NCBI GenBank assembly: GCA_946480295.1
Contig: CAMLIT010000001.1
Coordinates: 62,001-126,000 of the forward strand
Source: an uncultured Gemmatimonadota bacterium
GTDB taxonomy: Bacteria > Gemmatimonadota > Gemmatimonadetes > Gemmatimonadales > Gemmatimonadaceae
Reading direction: 5' to 3'
DNA: 64,000 bases
The first letter of the stretch is position 1. Every line of letters starts with the position of its first letter. Positions 46,443-54,494 of this stretch are shown here, piece by piece. The notes under the pieces were generated by a model. The model was given only the letters and a program-made list of their open reading frames with translations, ran no database searches and had not been told where the DNA came from. Made by a program: the position numbers and the translations under genes.

Positions 46443-47164
46443 AGCGAGTATTCCTCCCACTCCTCGCGCTCCTCGCCGGAGCCACCGTCATCGGTGCGGT
46501 CCGCGTGAGCGGTGTGTCGCCCCAGAGGGCTTCCGCGATCACGGCCACCGCGGCCGGCGCCATCCTCAACGGCGGGGGCGACGAGCGCACGCGCGCCGAG
46601 GTGCGCCGCCAGCTCCGCCGCAGCGGCGCCGGCACGTACATCGGCGAGATCCTCGGCGAGCGCGACTCCTCCCTCGCGCGCTGGCCCGATCGCCGCAATG
46701 ACCCGCTCGAGATCTGGATCCAGCCCACCTCCGCCGTCGCCGACTGGGTGCCGGGCTACGTCGACCAGGTCCGCTCCGCCTTCGAGGACTGGAACCGCCT
46801 CGACCTCCCCGTCCCCTTCGTCTTCACGACGGATTCGGCCGACGCCGACGTCCACGTGACGTGGATCGACCACTTCCAGCAGCCGATCAGCGGCCGCACG
46901 AAGTGGGCGCGCGACGACGATTGGTGGATCACCGACGCCGACATCGTCCTCGCCGTGCACCACAACCACGGCGAGATGCTCGACGAGGACGCGATGCGGG
47001 CGATGACGCTCCACGAGATCGGCCACCTGCTCGGGCTCGACCACACCACCGACCCGACGAGCATCATGGCGGCGAAGGTCCGCGTGCGCGAGCTGTCCGC
47101 CGCCGATCGCGCCACCGTGCGCCTGCTCTATCGGCTGCCCCCGGGCTCCGTGCAGCACGGTTGA
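46439..47164 (+). CDS. Matrixin-type zinc metalloprotease
   Basis: A 241-residue protein with an N-terminal signal or anchor (VFLPLLALLAGATVIGAV) and a short pro-like segment. The metzincin motif HEIGHLLGLDH (H192, E193, H196, H202) is followed by the Met-turn SIMAAKV. It should act outside the cytoplasm. It is translationally coupled to the upstream hydrolase, which hints at shared regulation only. Confidence 0.9.
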   Translation: MKRVFLPLLALLAGATVIGAVRVSGVSPQRASAITATAAGAILNGGGDERTRAEVRRQLRRSGAGTYIGEILGERDSSLARWPDRRNDPLEIWIQPTSAVADWVPGYVDQVRSAFEDWNRLDLPVPFVFTTDSADADVHVTWIDHFQQPISGRTKWARDDDWWITDADIVLAVHHNHGEMLDEDAMRAMTLHEIGHLLGLDHTTDPTSIMAAKVRVRELSAADRATVRLLYRLPPGSVQHG

Positions 47165-47217
47165 CCGTCGCCGGCCGCCTCCCGCGGCCGGAACCGATCT
47201 TGCCCTGCCGTCGGGCC

Positions 47218-48159
47218 GTGACACGCGACCCTGACGACACTCGCTTCGACGTCGGCATCGTGGGCGGTGGCCCGGCCGGGCTCACCGCCGCCATCTGGCT
47301 CGGCCGCTATCTCCACTCCGTCGTCCTCGTCGACAGCGGCGATCCGCGCAACTGGGAGACGCGCGGCATCAACGGCTTCCTCGGCCTCCCCGGCGTGCGC
47401 CCCCCCGAGCTGCGCGAGCGCGGCCGCCGGGAATGCCGCGAGTACGGCGTGCTCCTCGTCGACGCGACGGTCGAACACGCCCGCAAGCTGAGCGACGACG
47501 AGTTCGTCCTCCAGCTCCACGACGGCCGCGAGCTCCAGGCCCGCCGGCTTCTCCTCGCCATCGGCATCAAGGACGTCTGGCCGGACATCCCGGGGCTCTC
47601 GCGCGTCTACGGGCAGAACGCGCACGTCTGCCCCGACTGCGACGGCTACTGGACGCGCGGCCGGAAGGTCGTCGTGATCGGCCACGGCCGCAAGGCGGTC
47701 GGCCTCGCGCTCGACCTCACCACGTGGACGCGCGACATCATCATCCTCACCAACGGCCACTCCCCCGAGCTCGACCTGCCCGAGTACTGCGAGAAGCTCG
47801 ACGCGCTCAACATCCCCGTGCTGACCGAGCCCGTCGAGATGGTCTGCTCGTCAGGCACGGCGATCCACTGCCTCAAGCTGCGCAACGGGATGCAGCTCGA
47901 CGCGGACAAGATCTTCTTCACGATGGGCCAGTATCCCGCCGACGACCTCGGCGTCGAGCTGGGCTGCGCACGCGACGACGAGCAGCACATCCTCGTCGAC
48001 GAGCACTACCACACCTCGGTGCACAACGTCTTCGCCGCGGGCGACATCGTGCCGGGGCCGCAGCTCGCGATCGCCGGCGCCGCCGACGGCGCGATCGCCG
48101 CCCTCGCCATCCACAAGTCGCTCGTGCCCGCCGGACGCAAGCTCACGCCGCGGCACTGA
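47218..48159 (+). CDS. Thioredoxin-reductase-like FAD disulfide oxidoreductase
   Basis: A 313-residue flavoprotein with GTG start. The FAD-binding GIVGGGPAGLTAAIWLGR, a redox pair C138-P-D-C141 in HVCPDCDGYWTRG, a second nucleotide motif VVVIGHGRKAVGLALDL and the FAD end motif VFAAGDIVPGPQL are present. The CPDC with following GY and the opening DSGDPRNW resemble the GliT/DepH-like reductase branch more than classical TrxB (CATC). NAD(P)H preference is not clear because the second GxGxxA is altered. The partner disulfide substrate is unknown. Confidence 0.85.
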   Translation: MTRDPDDTRFDVGIVGGGPAGLTAAIWLGRYLHSVVLVDSGDPRNWETRGINGFLGLPGVRPPELRERGRRECREYGVLLVDATVEHARKLSDDEFVLQLHDGRELQARRLLLAIGIKDVWPDIPGLSRVYGQNAHVCPDCDGYWTRGRKVVVIGHGRKAVGLALDLTTWTRDIIILTNGHSPELDLPEYCEKLDALNIPVLTEPVEMVCSSGTAIHCLKLRNGMQLDADKIFFTMGQYPADDLGVELGCARDDEQHILVDEHYHTSVHNVFAAGDIVPGPQLAIAGAADGAIAALAIHKSLVPAGRKLTPRH

Positions 48160-48160
48160 C

Positions 48161-48184
48161 GCGCGGCGCGGCCGGGCGCCGCGC
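48161..48184. terminator. Bidirectional stem-loop between convergent genes
   Basis: GCGCGGCGC and GCGCCGCGC form a 9-bp stem around GGCCGG in the 30-base gap between the flavoprotein and the PDZ gene. There is no T-run. Confidence 0.45.
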
Positions 48185-48189
48185 GCGGG

Positions 48190-49482
48190 TCACCAGTGCA
48201 GGGTCAGCCGCTGCTCCCGGCGGTCGCGCACCACGACCAGCTCGACCGCGCGCTCCGGCGCGTGCGCGGCGACGATCTGCCGGAACTGCGCGGTGCTCGT
48301 GACGCTCCGTCCGCCGGCGCGCACGATGACGTCGCCGCCGCGCAGCCCGGAAGCGCGGGCGGGTCCGGGGAGGAGGTTCGTCACGATGAGCCCGTGGCTC
48401 ACGCCGAAGTAGCGCGCCAGGTCGCGGTCGCGCGCCTGGACGAGCTGCGCGCCGGCGACCGGAGCATCCTCGAACGCGAAGCCGGGACCGCCGGTGATGA
48501 CGACGCTGTGTCCCGAGCCGTTGCCGAACGAGGTGACGACGCCGCTGCCGTAGCCGCGGAACGTGCGGCTCATCTCGTCGTCGTCCTGCGCGCTCGGCGT
48601 GCCCGCCAACGACGGCGCGTTCGGCATGGAGGGCATGGACGGCATGCTCCGGATCGATGGCGCCTTCGGCGCCGCCGGCACCTCGAGGAACATCTTCGGC
48701 ATCTCCGGCGGCCACGGCGCGGGGGCGGCCGCCGGCGCCATCGGCGCGAGCGCCATGCGACGCATCTGGAACTGCTCCGGCGCGCGCGCCACGCGCACCG
48801 TGAAGACGCGCCGATCGCCGTCGCGATCCACCGTCACCCGCACGCGCTCGTTCGGACGCAGCAGCCGCGTGACGTCGATCGTGTGCTTGCGCACGTCGTT
48901 GCCGTTGTACGCCACGAGCACGTCGCCCGCGGCGAGCCCCGCGCGCTCCGCCGGCGAGTTCGGCTCGACGGAGAGGATCTGTGGGTAGTCGAAGTAGCGG
49001 ATGAACTGCTCCTGTCCGCGCACCTCGTGCACCTGCGGGGCGTCCACGTTGATGCCGATCCAGCCGCGCGGCATCGCGTCCATCCACGCGCTCCCCTGGA
49101 AGGTCGTCGCGGCGCGGGCCGCCTCGCGCGCGGCGTCGCGGGCGGCGCGCGTCGCCTCGAGGCTCATGCGGCGCACGTCGAGCTCCCCGCGCGACAGCTC
49201 GGCGAGCGACATCACCAGCTTCGTCAGCTCGTTGGAGAGGTGCCGCCGCTCGTCCGGCGTGAGCGGCTCCTCGTCGTACTCGCGCCGCAGCGAGTCGAGC
49301 CGGTCGAGCATCTGCGCGCGCTCCCGCCGCAGGCTGTCGCCGTCGCGCGCGCTCCGCGCCTCGCCCGCCGAGACCCGCTGGGCCGCCACCGTCCCCGGCA
49401 CCACGAGCGCCGCGGCGAACAGCGGGGCGATCAGCCGGAGCCTCCGCGTCGCGCCTTTCCGATCGGACGTCATCGTCGTCAT
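48190..49482 (-). CDS. Exported protein with two PDZ domains
   Basis: A 430-residue protein with a signal peptide (LRLIAPLFAAALVVPGTVAA, then Gln). An alpha-helical, charge-rich region (about 35-120) precedes PDZ1 (about 125-230; VEPNSPAERAGLAAGDVLVA) and PDZ2 (about 345-430; TNLLPGPARASGLRGGDVIV). A Pro/Met-rich linker (PAAPKAPSIRSMPSMPSMPN) joins them. There is no protease domain or catalytic triad, so it should be a periplasmic adaptor. It is the third gene after an ECF sigma and an anti-sigma, where a PDZ protein could sense misfolded envelope proteins. Confidence 0.87.
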   Translation of the reverse strand: MTTMTSDRKGATRRLRLIAPLFAAALVVPGTVAAQRVSAGEARSARDGDSLRRERAQMLDRLDSLRREYDEEPLTPDERRHLSNELTKLVMSLAELSRGELDVRRMSLEATRAARDAAREAARAATTFQGSAWMDAMPRGWIGINVDAPQVHEVRGQEQFIRYFDYPQILSVEPNSPAERAGLAAGDVLVAYNGNDVRKHTIDVTRLLRPNERVRVTVDRDGDRRVFTVRVARAPEQFQMRRMALAPMAPAAAPAPWPPEMPKMFLEVPAAPKAPSIRSMPSMPSMPNAPSLAGTPSAQDDDEMSRTFRGYGSGVVTSFGNGSGHSVVITGGPGFAFEDAPVAGAQLVQARDRDLARYFGVSHGLIVTNLLPGPARASGLRGGDVIVRAGGRSVTSTAQFRQIVAAHAPERAVELVVVRDRREQRLTLHW

Positions 49483-50303
49483 CAGAAGCTGTTGATCCGC
49501 ATCCCGACGGGCAGCACGGTGTTCAGCTGGTGGAGCGTCTGCTCGCGCTGGCCGATGGTCGTGAGATAGTAGCCGTTGATCACCGGATCGTACGGCGCCT
49601 CGTGCATCGCCTCGCGCATCGCGCGATCGACGCGGTCGAGCGCGGCGAGCCGCGTGCGCATCGCCGCCGGGCTCTCCGGCGCCACGGCGCCGGTGTCGTG
49701 CTGCGCGATGTACGCGGCCGCGCTCTGGTACAGCGCCTCGTAGCGCGCGCGCGCCGCCCGCGCCTGTTCGAGGCTGCCGAAGAGGACCGTCGCGCTGTCG
49801 GCGACGTTCGTCGCCGTCGTCGTCGCGGCCAGCACCGGCTCCGCGGACGGCGCCGATGACGCCATCCGCCGATCCGCCATCGGCTGCCCGCCCTCACTCG
49901 TCCCCGTCAGCGCCGTCTCGCTCGGCACCAGCGTCGCCCCCGCGCTGTACCGCCCCGCCACGACCCCGCCCCCCACGAGCAGCAGCGCCGCCGCGATCCG
50001 CGCCGCGGGGCGCGCGACGCGCGATGGCCTCCGGCGGACCGCGGAGAGCGGACGCCGGACGATGCTCGGTGCGCCTCCCGCCTCCCGCCTCCCGCCTCCC
50101 GCTGCGAGCGCTCCCTCCATTCCCTCCCACGTCGACAGCGGCTCGCCGATCCGCGCCCGCTCGCTCGCCGCCATCGCGAGGAGGGACAGGTAGGCCCGCC
50201 GCTCGCGCGCGCACTGCTCGCAGGTGGCGAGGTGCGCCAGCTCCGCGGCCGTTCCCGGTTCGTCGGCGAGCGCCGCCAGGCGCTCAGTAGACAGGTGCGA
50301 CAT
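49482..50303 (-). CDS. Zinc-finger-type membrane anti-sigma factor
   Basis: A 273-residue protein. The N-terminal HLSTERLAALADEP and HLATCEQC form the Hx3Cx2C motif of ZAS anti-sigma factors. A single membrane helix (ARIAAALLLVGGGVVAGRYS) separates this from an extracytoplasmic domain. The segment before the helix is encoded by CCTCCCG heptamers (about 50080-50107), giving a Gly/Arg/Glu repeat. It overlaps the sigma gene by 20 bases and the PDZ gene by one base, so the three are a coupled operon. Confidence 0.85.
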   Translation of the reverse strand: MSHLSTERLAALADEPGTAAELAHLATCEQCARERRAYLSLLAMAASERARIGEPLSTWEGMEGALAAGGGRREAGGAPSIVRRPLSAVRRRPSRVARPAARIAAALLLVGGGVVAGRYSAGATLVPSETALTGTSEGGQPMADRRMASSAPSAEPVLAATTTATNVADSATVLFGSLEQARAARARYEALYQSAAAYIAQHDTGAVAPESPAAMRTRLAALDRVDRAMREAMHEAPYDPVINGYYLTTIGQREQTLHQLNTVLPVGMRINSF

Positions 50304-50871
50304 GCTCTCGTTCCCCGACCGATGCTGCTGATGGTCCGTCCACGAGGTGCGCGAGCAGCGTCCGCAGCTTCGCGCGTGCCTTGAACAGTTGCGATTTCGA
50401 GCCGCCCGTGGTGATCCCGAGCTGCTCGGCGATCTCCTCGTGCGTGTAGCCTTCCACGTCGTGGAGGAGGAAGATGGCGCGCGCGCTCGGCGGCAGCTTC
50501 GCGGCCGCCTCCTCGATCGACGCGGCGAGGAAGCCGCGCTCCGTGTCCGGCTCCATCATCGCGCTCTCCTCCTCCACCTCGACCTCGACGCTCGCGATGC
50601 GCCGAGCCCGGCGCAGCGCGTTCAGCGTCCGGTTCACCGCGATCCGGTGCGCCCACGTCCCGAACTGCGAGTCCCCCCGGTAGCTCGGCAGCGCGCGGAA
50701 GATCTGGATCCAGACCTCCTGCGCGATATCGGCGGCCAGGTCGGCGTCCCCTCCGACCAGCCGCCTGACAACGCTGTCGATGTGAGGGGCATGCCGCGTC
50801 CAGAGCGCTCGTTGCGCCCCCGTATCCCCCTCCATCGCGCGCCGTATGACGAGAGACTCGGTGTTCTCCAT
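50284..50871 (-). CDS. ECF RNA polymerase sigma factor
   Basis: A 195-residue sigma-70-family protein with region 2 (AADIAQEVWIQIFRALPSYR followed by GDSQFGTWAHRIAVNRTLNA) and region 4 (LPPSARAIFLLHDVEGYTHE, QLGITTGGSKSQLFKARAKL). An acidic linker VEVEVEEESAMMEPD separates them. It resembles the SigE/RpoE-type envelope-stress group, consistent with the anti-sigma and PDZ genes that follow. Confidence 0.93.
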   Translation of the reverse strand: MENTESLVIRRAMEGDTGAQRALWTRHAPHIDSVVRRLVGGDADLAADIAQEVWIQIFRALPSYRGDSQFGTWAHRIAVNRTLNALRRARRIASVEVEVEEESAMMEPDTERGFLAASIEEAAAKLPPSARAIFLLHDVEGYTHEEIAEQLGITTGGSKSQLFKARAKLRTLLAHLVDGPSAASVGEREHVAPVY

Positions 50872-51335
50872 GGGTCGCTGGATTGGTCACCGGGAACCGG
50901 TGATACGGTTTACTGTCGCGGGGAGGGGACAGCGTCGCGGGGAAAGGGAGACAGCGGGGGACGAGGGACGCGGGACGCGTCGTGGCGCGACGGCGGAACA
51001 CCTCGGCTGAGCTGCTCGAGATCTCGACCGCCACGCCCGCGCCGCGCGTCCCGCATCCCTCGTCCCGCCCCTTAGACCCCTTCTCAGCCCCCTTAACCCA
51101 ACCCGTTGCCCCGCCGCCCCTTGCCTCGTCACGTACCTGGGGTCATTATGGCCAAGGAGCCTGTCGCGCTGCCGCGGAACCCCCTCCACCCACCGGTAGT
51201 ACGCCAGACCGGGAGGCGCCCGCCCCTTTCGGCGTCTCTTCATGAAGGTAAGCACGCCTCCTGCATTGGCATCGTACGGGTGCCGGTCAGTCGGCGTTTC
51301 GGTCGTCTACCGTCATCGGTTCCCAGGAGCTGTCG
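50872..51335. other. Gap between sigma operon and serine hydrolase; heptamers and a dyad
   Basis: On the plus strand the gap begins with CACCGG-GAA-CCGGTG (50888-50902), a short inverted repeat in the leader of the sigma gene. GGGACG-type heptamers follow at about 50957-50980, and CGTCCCG/CGTCCCT units at about 51048-51071. The promoter at 51121 lies in the last third. No gene is recognised. Confidence 0.55.
51121..51149 (+). promoter_or_regulatory. Candidate sigma-70-type promoter upstream of the serine hydrolase
   Basis: TTGCCT (51121-51126), a 17-base spacer and CATTAT (51144-51149) match the sigma-70 form four or more of six bases each. It is about 190 bases upstream of the GTG start, so the leader would be long. 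It is read by eye only. Confidence 0.35.
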
Positions 51336-52766
51336 GTGTTCACGCTGTTGCTTTCCGCGGTGCTCGTTGCTCACACGGGAGGCGGACTGCCGGTCAAGGC
51401 CCCGGCGTCCGTCGGCATGTCGGCTGCCCGCCTCGCCAAGATCGACCACGTGGTCGAGCGAGGCATCCATGCGGGCGGCTATCCCGGCGCCGCGGTCGTC
51501 GTCGGTCGCAAGGGCGCTGCGGTCTGGGAGAAGGGCTTCGGACGCCTGGGATGGAGCTCCTCCCGGCCGGAGGTCAGCCCCACCCAGACCATCTACGATC
51601 TCGCCTCGCTCACGAAGGTCGTCGGGACCACCACCGCGCTGATGGTGCTCTTCGACGAAGGCAAGGTCCGCCTCGACGATCCGGTCTCCAGGTTCGTCCC
51701 CGCCTTCTCCGGCGGCCCGAAGGATCGCGTCACCATCCGCATGCTCCTCGAGCACCGCTCCGGCCTCCCCGCCGGCCGCGACCTCTGGCGCATCGCGCAC
51801 TCCCCCGAGGAGGCCCGGCAGGCGGTCATCGACACCCCGCTCGAGTACGAGCCCGGCACCGCGTACATCTACTCCGACCTCGGCGCCGACATGCTCGGCT
51901 TCGTCGTCGAGGCCGCGAGCGGCGAGCGGCTGGACCAGTTCCTCCAGGAGCACGTCTTCACGCCGCTCGGGATGAACGAGACCTTCTTCCGCCCCGCCGA
52001 CTCGCTCCGCGACCGCATCGCGCCCACCGAGGTGAACCCGCCCCGCGGCTATCCGCTGCAGGGCGAGGTGCATGACGAGAACGCGTACGCGCTCGGCGGC
52101 ATCGCCGGCCACGCCGGCCTGTTCAGCACCGCGGCCGACCTCTCCGTCTTCGCGCAGATGATGCTCAACGGCGGCGAGTACGACGGCGTCCGCATCGTCG
52201 CCGACTCCACCGTCGCGCTCTTCACGAAGCGCCAGCCCGGTGCCGGCTCCCGCGCCCTCGGCTGGGACACCTGCACCGGCCACGGAAGCTGCGGCGAGTA
52301 CCTCAGCGACGACGCCTACGGCCACACCGGCTTCACCGGCACCTCGATCTGGATCGATCCCGATCGCGAGATGTTCGTGATCCTCCTGACCAACCGGGTG
52401 CACGAGGCCCGCGCCCGCCGCCCGGCCAAGGTCATCGAGGACGTGCGCGCCGACCTCGCCGACGCCGCCTCCCTCGCCGTCATGGACTCGCCGGACGGCG
52501 TGCTCGCGATGCCCGCCTCCTTCCGGGCAGACCGCGCCATCGGCTGGAACCGCCCCGAGCGCCCGGTGCGCTCCCGCCACCGCCACACCTCGTCGCGCTC
52601 CCACGCCCGGAGCGCGAAGTCGCACGCCAAACGATCGCGCTCGACCCACTCGACGCACACTGCGCGCACGACCCATACGACTCACGCGAAGAAGAAGAGC
52701 ACCAGCCGCCACGCGTCGAGCGCCGTCAGGAAGAGCACGGTGAAGCACCACGCCAAGCGGCGCTAG
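51336..52766 (+). CDS. Serine hydrolase (class C beta-lactamase/esterase fold) with basic C-terminal tail
   Basis: A 476-residue protein with a GTG start preceded by CCAGGAG. The N-terminus is hydrophobic (MFTLLLSAVLVAHTGGG), a short signal peptide or anchor. S91 in ASLTKVVG is the SxxK nucleophile, Y-S-D at about 178 is the second motif and H330-T-G the third. These match EstB/penicillin-binding-type hydrolases. The C-terminal 65 residues (about 412-476) consist almost entirely of Ser, Thr, His, Arg and Lys (for example RHRHTSSRSHARSAKSHAKR), a strongly basic tail that may bind polyanions or the cell wall. A stem-loop follows. Confidence 0.87.
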   Translation: MFTLLLSAVLVAHTGGGLPVKAPASVGMSAARLAKIDHVVERGIHAGGYPGAAVVVGRKGAAVWEKGFGRLGWSSSRPEVSPTQTIYDLASLTKVVGTTTALMVLFDEGKVRLDDPVSRFVPAFSGGPKDRVTIRMLLEHRSGLPAGRDLWRIAHSPEEARQAVIDTPLEYEPGTAYIYSDLGADMLGFVVEAASGERLDQFLQEHVFTPLGMNETFFRPADSLRDRIAPTEVNPPRGYPLQGEVHDENAYALGGIAGHAGLFSTAADLSVFAQMMLNGGEYDGVRIVADSTVALFTKRQPGAGSRALGWDTCTGHGSCGEYLSDDAYGHTGFTGTSIWIDPDREMFVILLTNRVHEARARRPAKVIEDVRADLADAASLAVMDSPDGVLAMPASFRADRAIGWNRPERPVRSRHRHTSSRSHARSAKSHAKRSRSTHSTHTARTTHTTHAKKKSTSRHASSAVRKSTVKHHAKRR

Positions 52767-52796
52767 TCCGCGCTGGCTCACGCACCGAAACGCATC

Positions 52797-52824
52797 GAGG
52801 GGAATCGCCTTTGCGATTCCCCTC
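52797..52824 (+). terminator. Stem-loop terminator after the serine hydrolase
   Basis: GAGGGGAATCGC and GCGATTCCCCTC form a 12-bp stem with loop CTTT, about 30 bases after the stop, and TCTCGTGT follows. Confidence 0.65.
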
Positions 52825-52845
52825 TCTCGTGTCCGCGCCTCTCGT

Positions 52846-52886
52846 CCCTCGTCCCTCGTCCCTCGTCCCTCGTCCCTCGCCCCGAC
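52846..52886. repeat. CGTCCCT heptamer tandem array
   Basis: Five perfect CGTCCCT copies between the serine hydrolase terminator and the DUF2156 gene. It is one of the longest arrays in the window. Confidence 0.9.
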
Positions 52887-52935
52887 GCCTCCCACCCCCC
52901 TCCTCCCCCCTCCCGTCGCTCGCGCCCGCGCGCTC

Positions 52936-54021
52936 GTGCTCGAGTACGGCTGGAACGCCACCGCGTACCAGATCATCAACCCGGGGATCGCGCACTGGTT
53001 CGACCCCCGCGGCGACGCGGTCGTCGGATACGTGGAGTACCATCGCGTGCGCGTGGTCGCCGGCGCCCCGGTCTGTCCGCGCGAGCGGCTCCCCGCCGTG
53101 ATGCAGGCCTTCGAGGCGGAGGCGGCGCAGGGCGGCAAGCGCGTCTGCTACTTCGGCGGCGAGAGCCGTCTCGAGGGCGTCTTCCGCGACTCGCGCCGGC
53201 ACTCGATGGTCCTCCTCGGCGCGCAGCCGGCGTGGGACCCGGCGCACTGGCCGGCGATCATCGCCCACAAGGCGTCGCTCCGCGCGCAGCTCCATCGCGC
53301 GCGCAACAAGGGCGTCGTCGTCGCGCCGCTGCCCTCCGCGGAGGCCGACGACCACCCGGAGCTGCGGCGCGTGCTGAACGAGTGGCTCGGCACCCGCGGG
53401 CTCCCGCCGCTGCACTTCCTCGTCGAGCCGGACACCCTCGCGCGACTCTTCGATCGTCGCGTCTGGGTCGCCTGGCTGCGCGGCCGGGCCGTCGCCTTCC
53501 TCGTCGCCTCGCCGGCTCCGGCGCGCAACGGCTGGCTGGTCGAGCAGATCGTCCGCGGGGCGGGCGCGCCTAACGGCACGAACGAGCTCCTCCTCGACGC
53601 GGCGATGCGCGCGCTCGCCGGCGAGGGCTACGCCTACGTCACGCTCGGCCTGTCGCCGCTCTCGGCGCACGCGCCGCCCGACGCCGTCACCCGCAACCCG
53701 CTCTGGCTCCGCCTCGCGCTGCACTGGGTGCGCGCGCACGGGCGCCGCTTCTACAACTTCGCCGGCCTGGACCACTTCAAGGCGAAGTTCCAGCCGGACC
53801 GCTGGGAGCCGGTCTACGCCATCGCCAACGAGCCCGTCTTCTCGCCGTCCATGCTGTACGCCATCGCCGGCGCGTTCAGCGGCGGCTCTCCGATCGTCAC
53901 CGTGACGCGAGCCCTCTGGCGCGGGCTTCGCACCGAGATGCACTGGGCGGCGCGGCGGGCGCGCGCCAGGCGCCGACCGGCCGCGCGCCCGCGCGCCCTT
54001 GCTGCGGGCGACGGCAGGTGA
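52936..54021 (+). CDS. DUF2156/phosphatidylglycerol-lysyltransferase-like protein
   Basis: A 361-residue protein with a GTG start. It has the GNAT-like DUF2156 fold: YQIINPGIAHWFDP, VGYVEYHRVRVVAG, FGGESRLEGVF, then HKASLRAQLHRARNKGVVVA and RRFYNFAGLDHFKAKFQPDR. The latter motifs match the C-terminal catalytic part of MprF (LpiA), without MprF's membrane flippase. It could transfer an amino acid from tRNA to a lipid or act as an N-acyltransferase. The C-terminus is very Arg-rich. Confidence 0.82.
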   Translation: MLEYGWNATAYQIINPGIAHWFDPRGDAVVGYVEYHRVRVVAGAPVCPRERLPAVMQAFEAEAAQGGKRVCYFGGESRLEGVFRDSRRHSMVLLGAQPAWDPAHWPAIIAHKASLRAQLHRARNKGVVVAPLPSAEADDHPELRRVLNEWLGTRGLPPLHFLVEPDTLARLFDRRVWVAWLRGRAVAFLVASPAPARNGWLVEQIVRGAGAPNGTNELLLDAAMRALAGEGYAYVTLGLSPLSAHAPPDAVTRNPLWLRLALHWVRAHGRRFYNFAGLDHFKAKFQPDRWEPVYAIANEPVFSPSMLYAIAGAFSGGSPIVTVTRALWRGLRTEMHWAARRARARRRPAARPRALAAGDGR

Positions 54022-54052
54022 TGATCTTGCGAGCACAACGCCGGAGTGGACA

Positions 54053-54451
54053 ATGAGCGAATATGACGACGATCGGCAGCCGCCCACGGCCGAGCCGCCT
54101 CGCGGCGCCGCGCCTGCCTCTGCGCCGCCAGCCGGGGCGCCGCCGCAGGACGGCGGCATCACCGCCGATCAGGTGAAGCTGGCCCTGCGCAAGGTGAAGG
54201 ATCCCGAGCTCAACCTGAACATCGTGGACCTCGGCCTCGTGTACGACATCATCGTCGAGGGCGACGACGTGCAGGTGGACATGACGCTGACCTCGCCGGG
54301 CTGCCCCGCTGGTCCGCAGATCACGAGCGACGTGGAGCGCACGCTGAAGGCGATGCCGGGCGTCGGCGCGGTGGACGTGCATCTCGTCTGGCAGCCCTTC
54401 TGGAGCCCGGACCGGATCGAGCCGCGGGTCCGCGCCTACATGGGCCTGTAG
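54053..54451 (+). CDS. MIP18/DUF59 metal-sulfur cluster assembly factor
   Basis: A 132-residue protein with a Pro/Ala-rich N-terminus (to about residue 35) and one DUF59 domain (DQVKLALRKVKDPELNLNIV followed by DLGLVYDI). The conserved Cys is in TSPGCPAGPQI. The family includes PaaD, SufT and human CIAO2B and helps deliver Fe-S clusters. The domain is complete. Confidence 0.9.
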   Translation: MSEYDDDRQPPTAEPPRGAAPASAPPAGAPPQDGGITADQVKLALRKVKDPELNLNIVDLGLVYDIIVEGDDVQVDMTLTSPGCPAGPQITSDVERTLKAMPGVGAVDVHLVWQPFWSPDRIEPRVRAYMGL

Positions 54452-54460
54452 TCCAGGCCG

Positions 54461-54483
54461 CCGCGCGCGACGTCGGCGCGCGG
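54461..54483. terminator. Stem-loop between convergent DUF59 and RNase D genes
   Basis: CCGCGCGC and GCGCGCGG pair around GACGTCG in the gap between the two stops. Confidence 0.4.
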
Positions 54484-54494
54484 TGCGCCTCTCG

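Noticed and set aside
3528..54390. CGTCTGGC as another member of the enriched word family
   Set aside because: It appears about as often as base composition predicts, so I do not include it.
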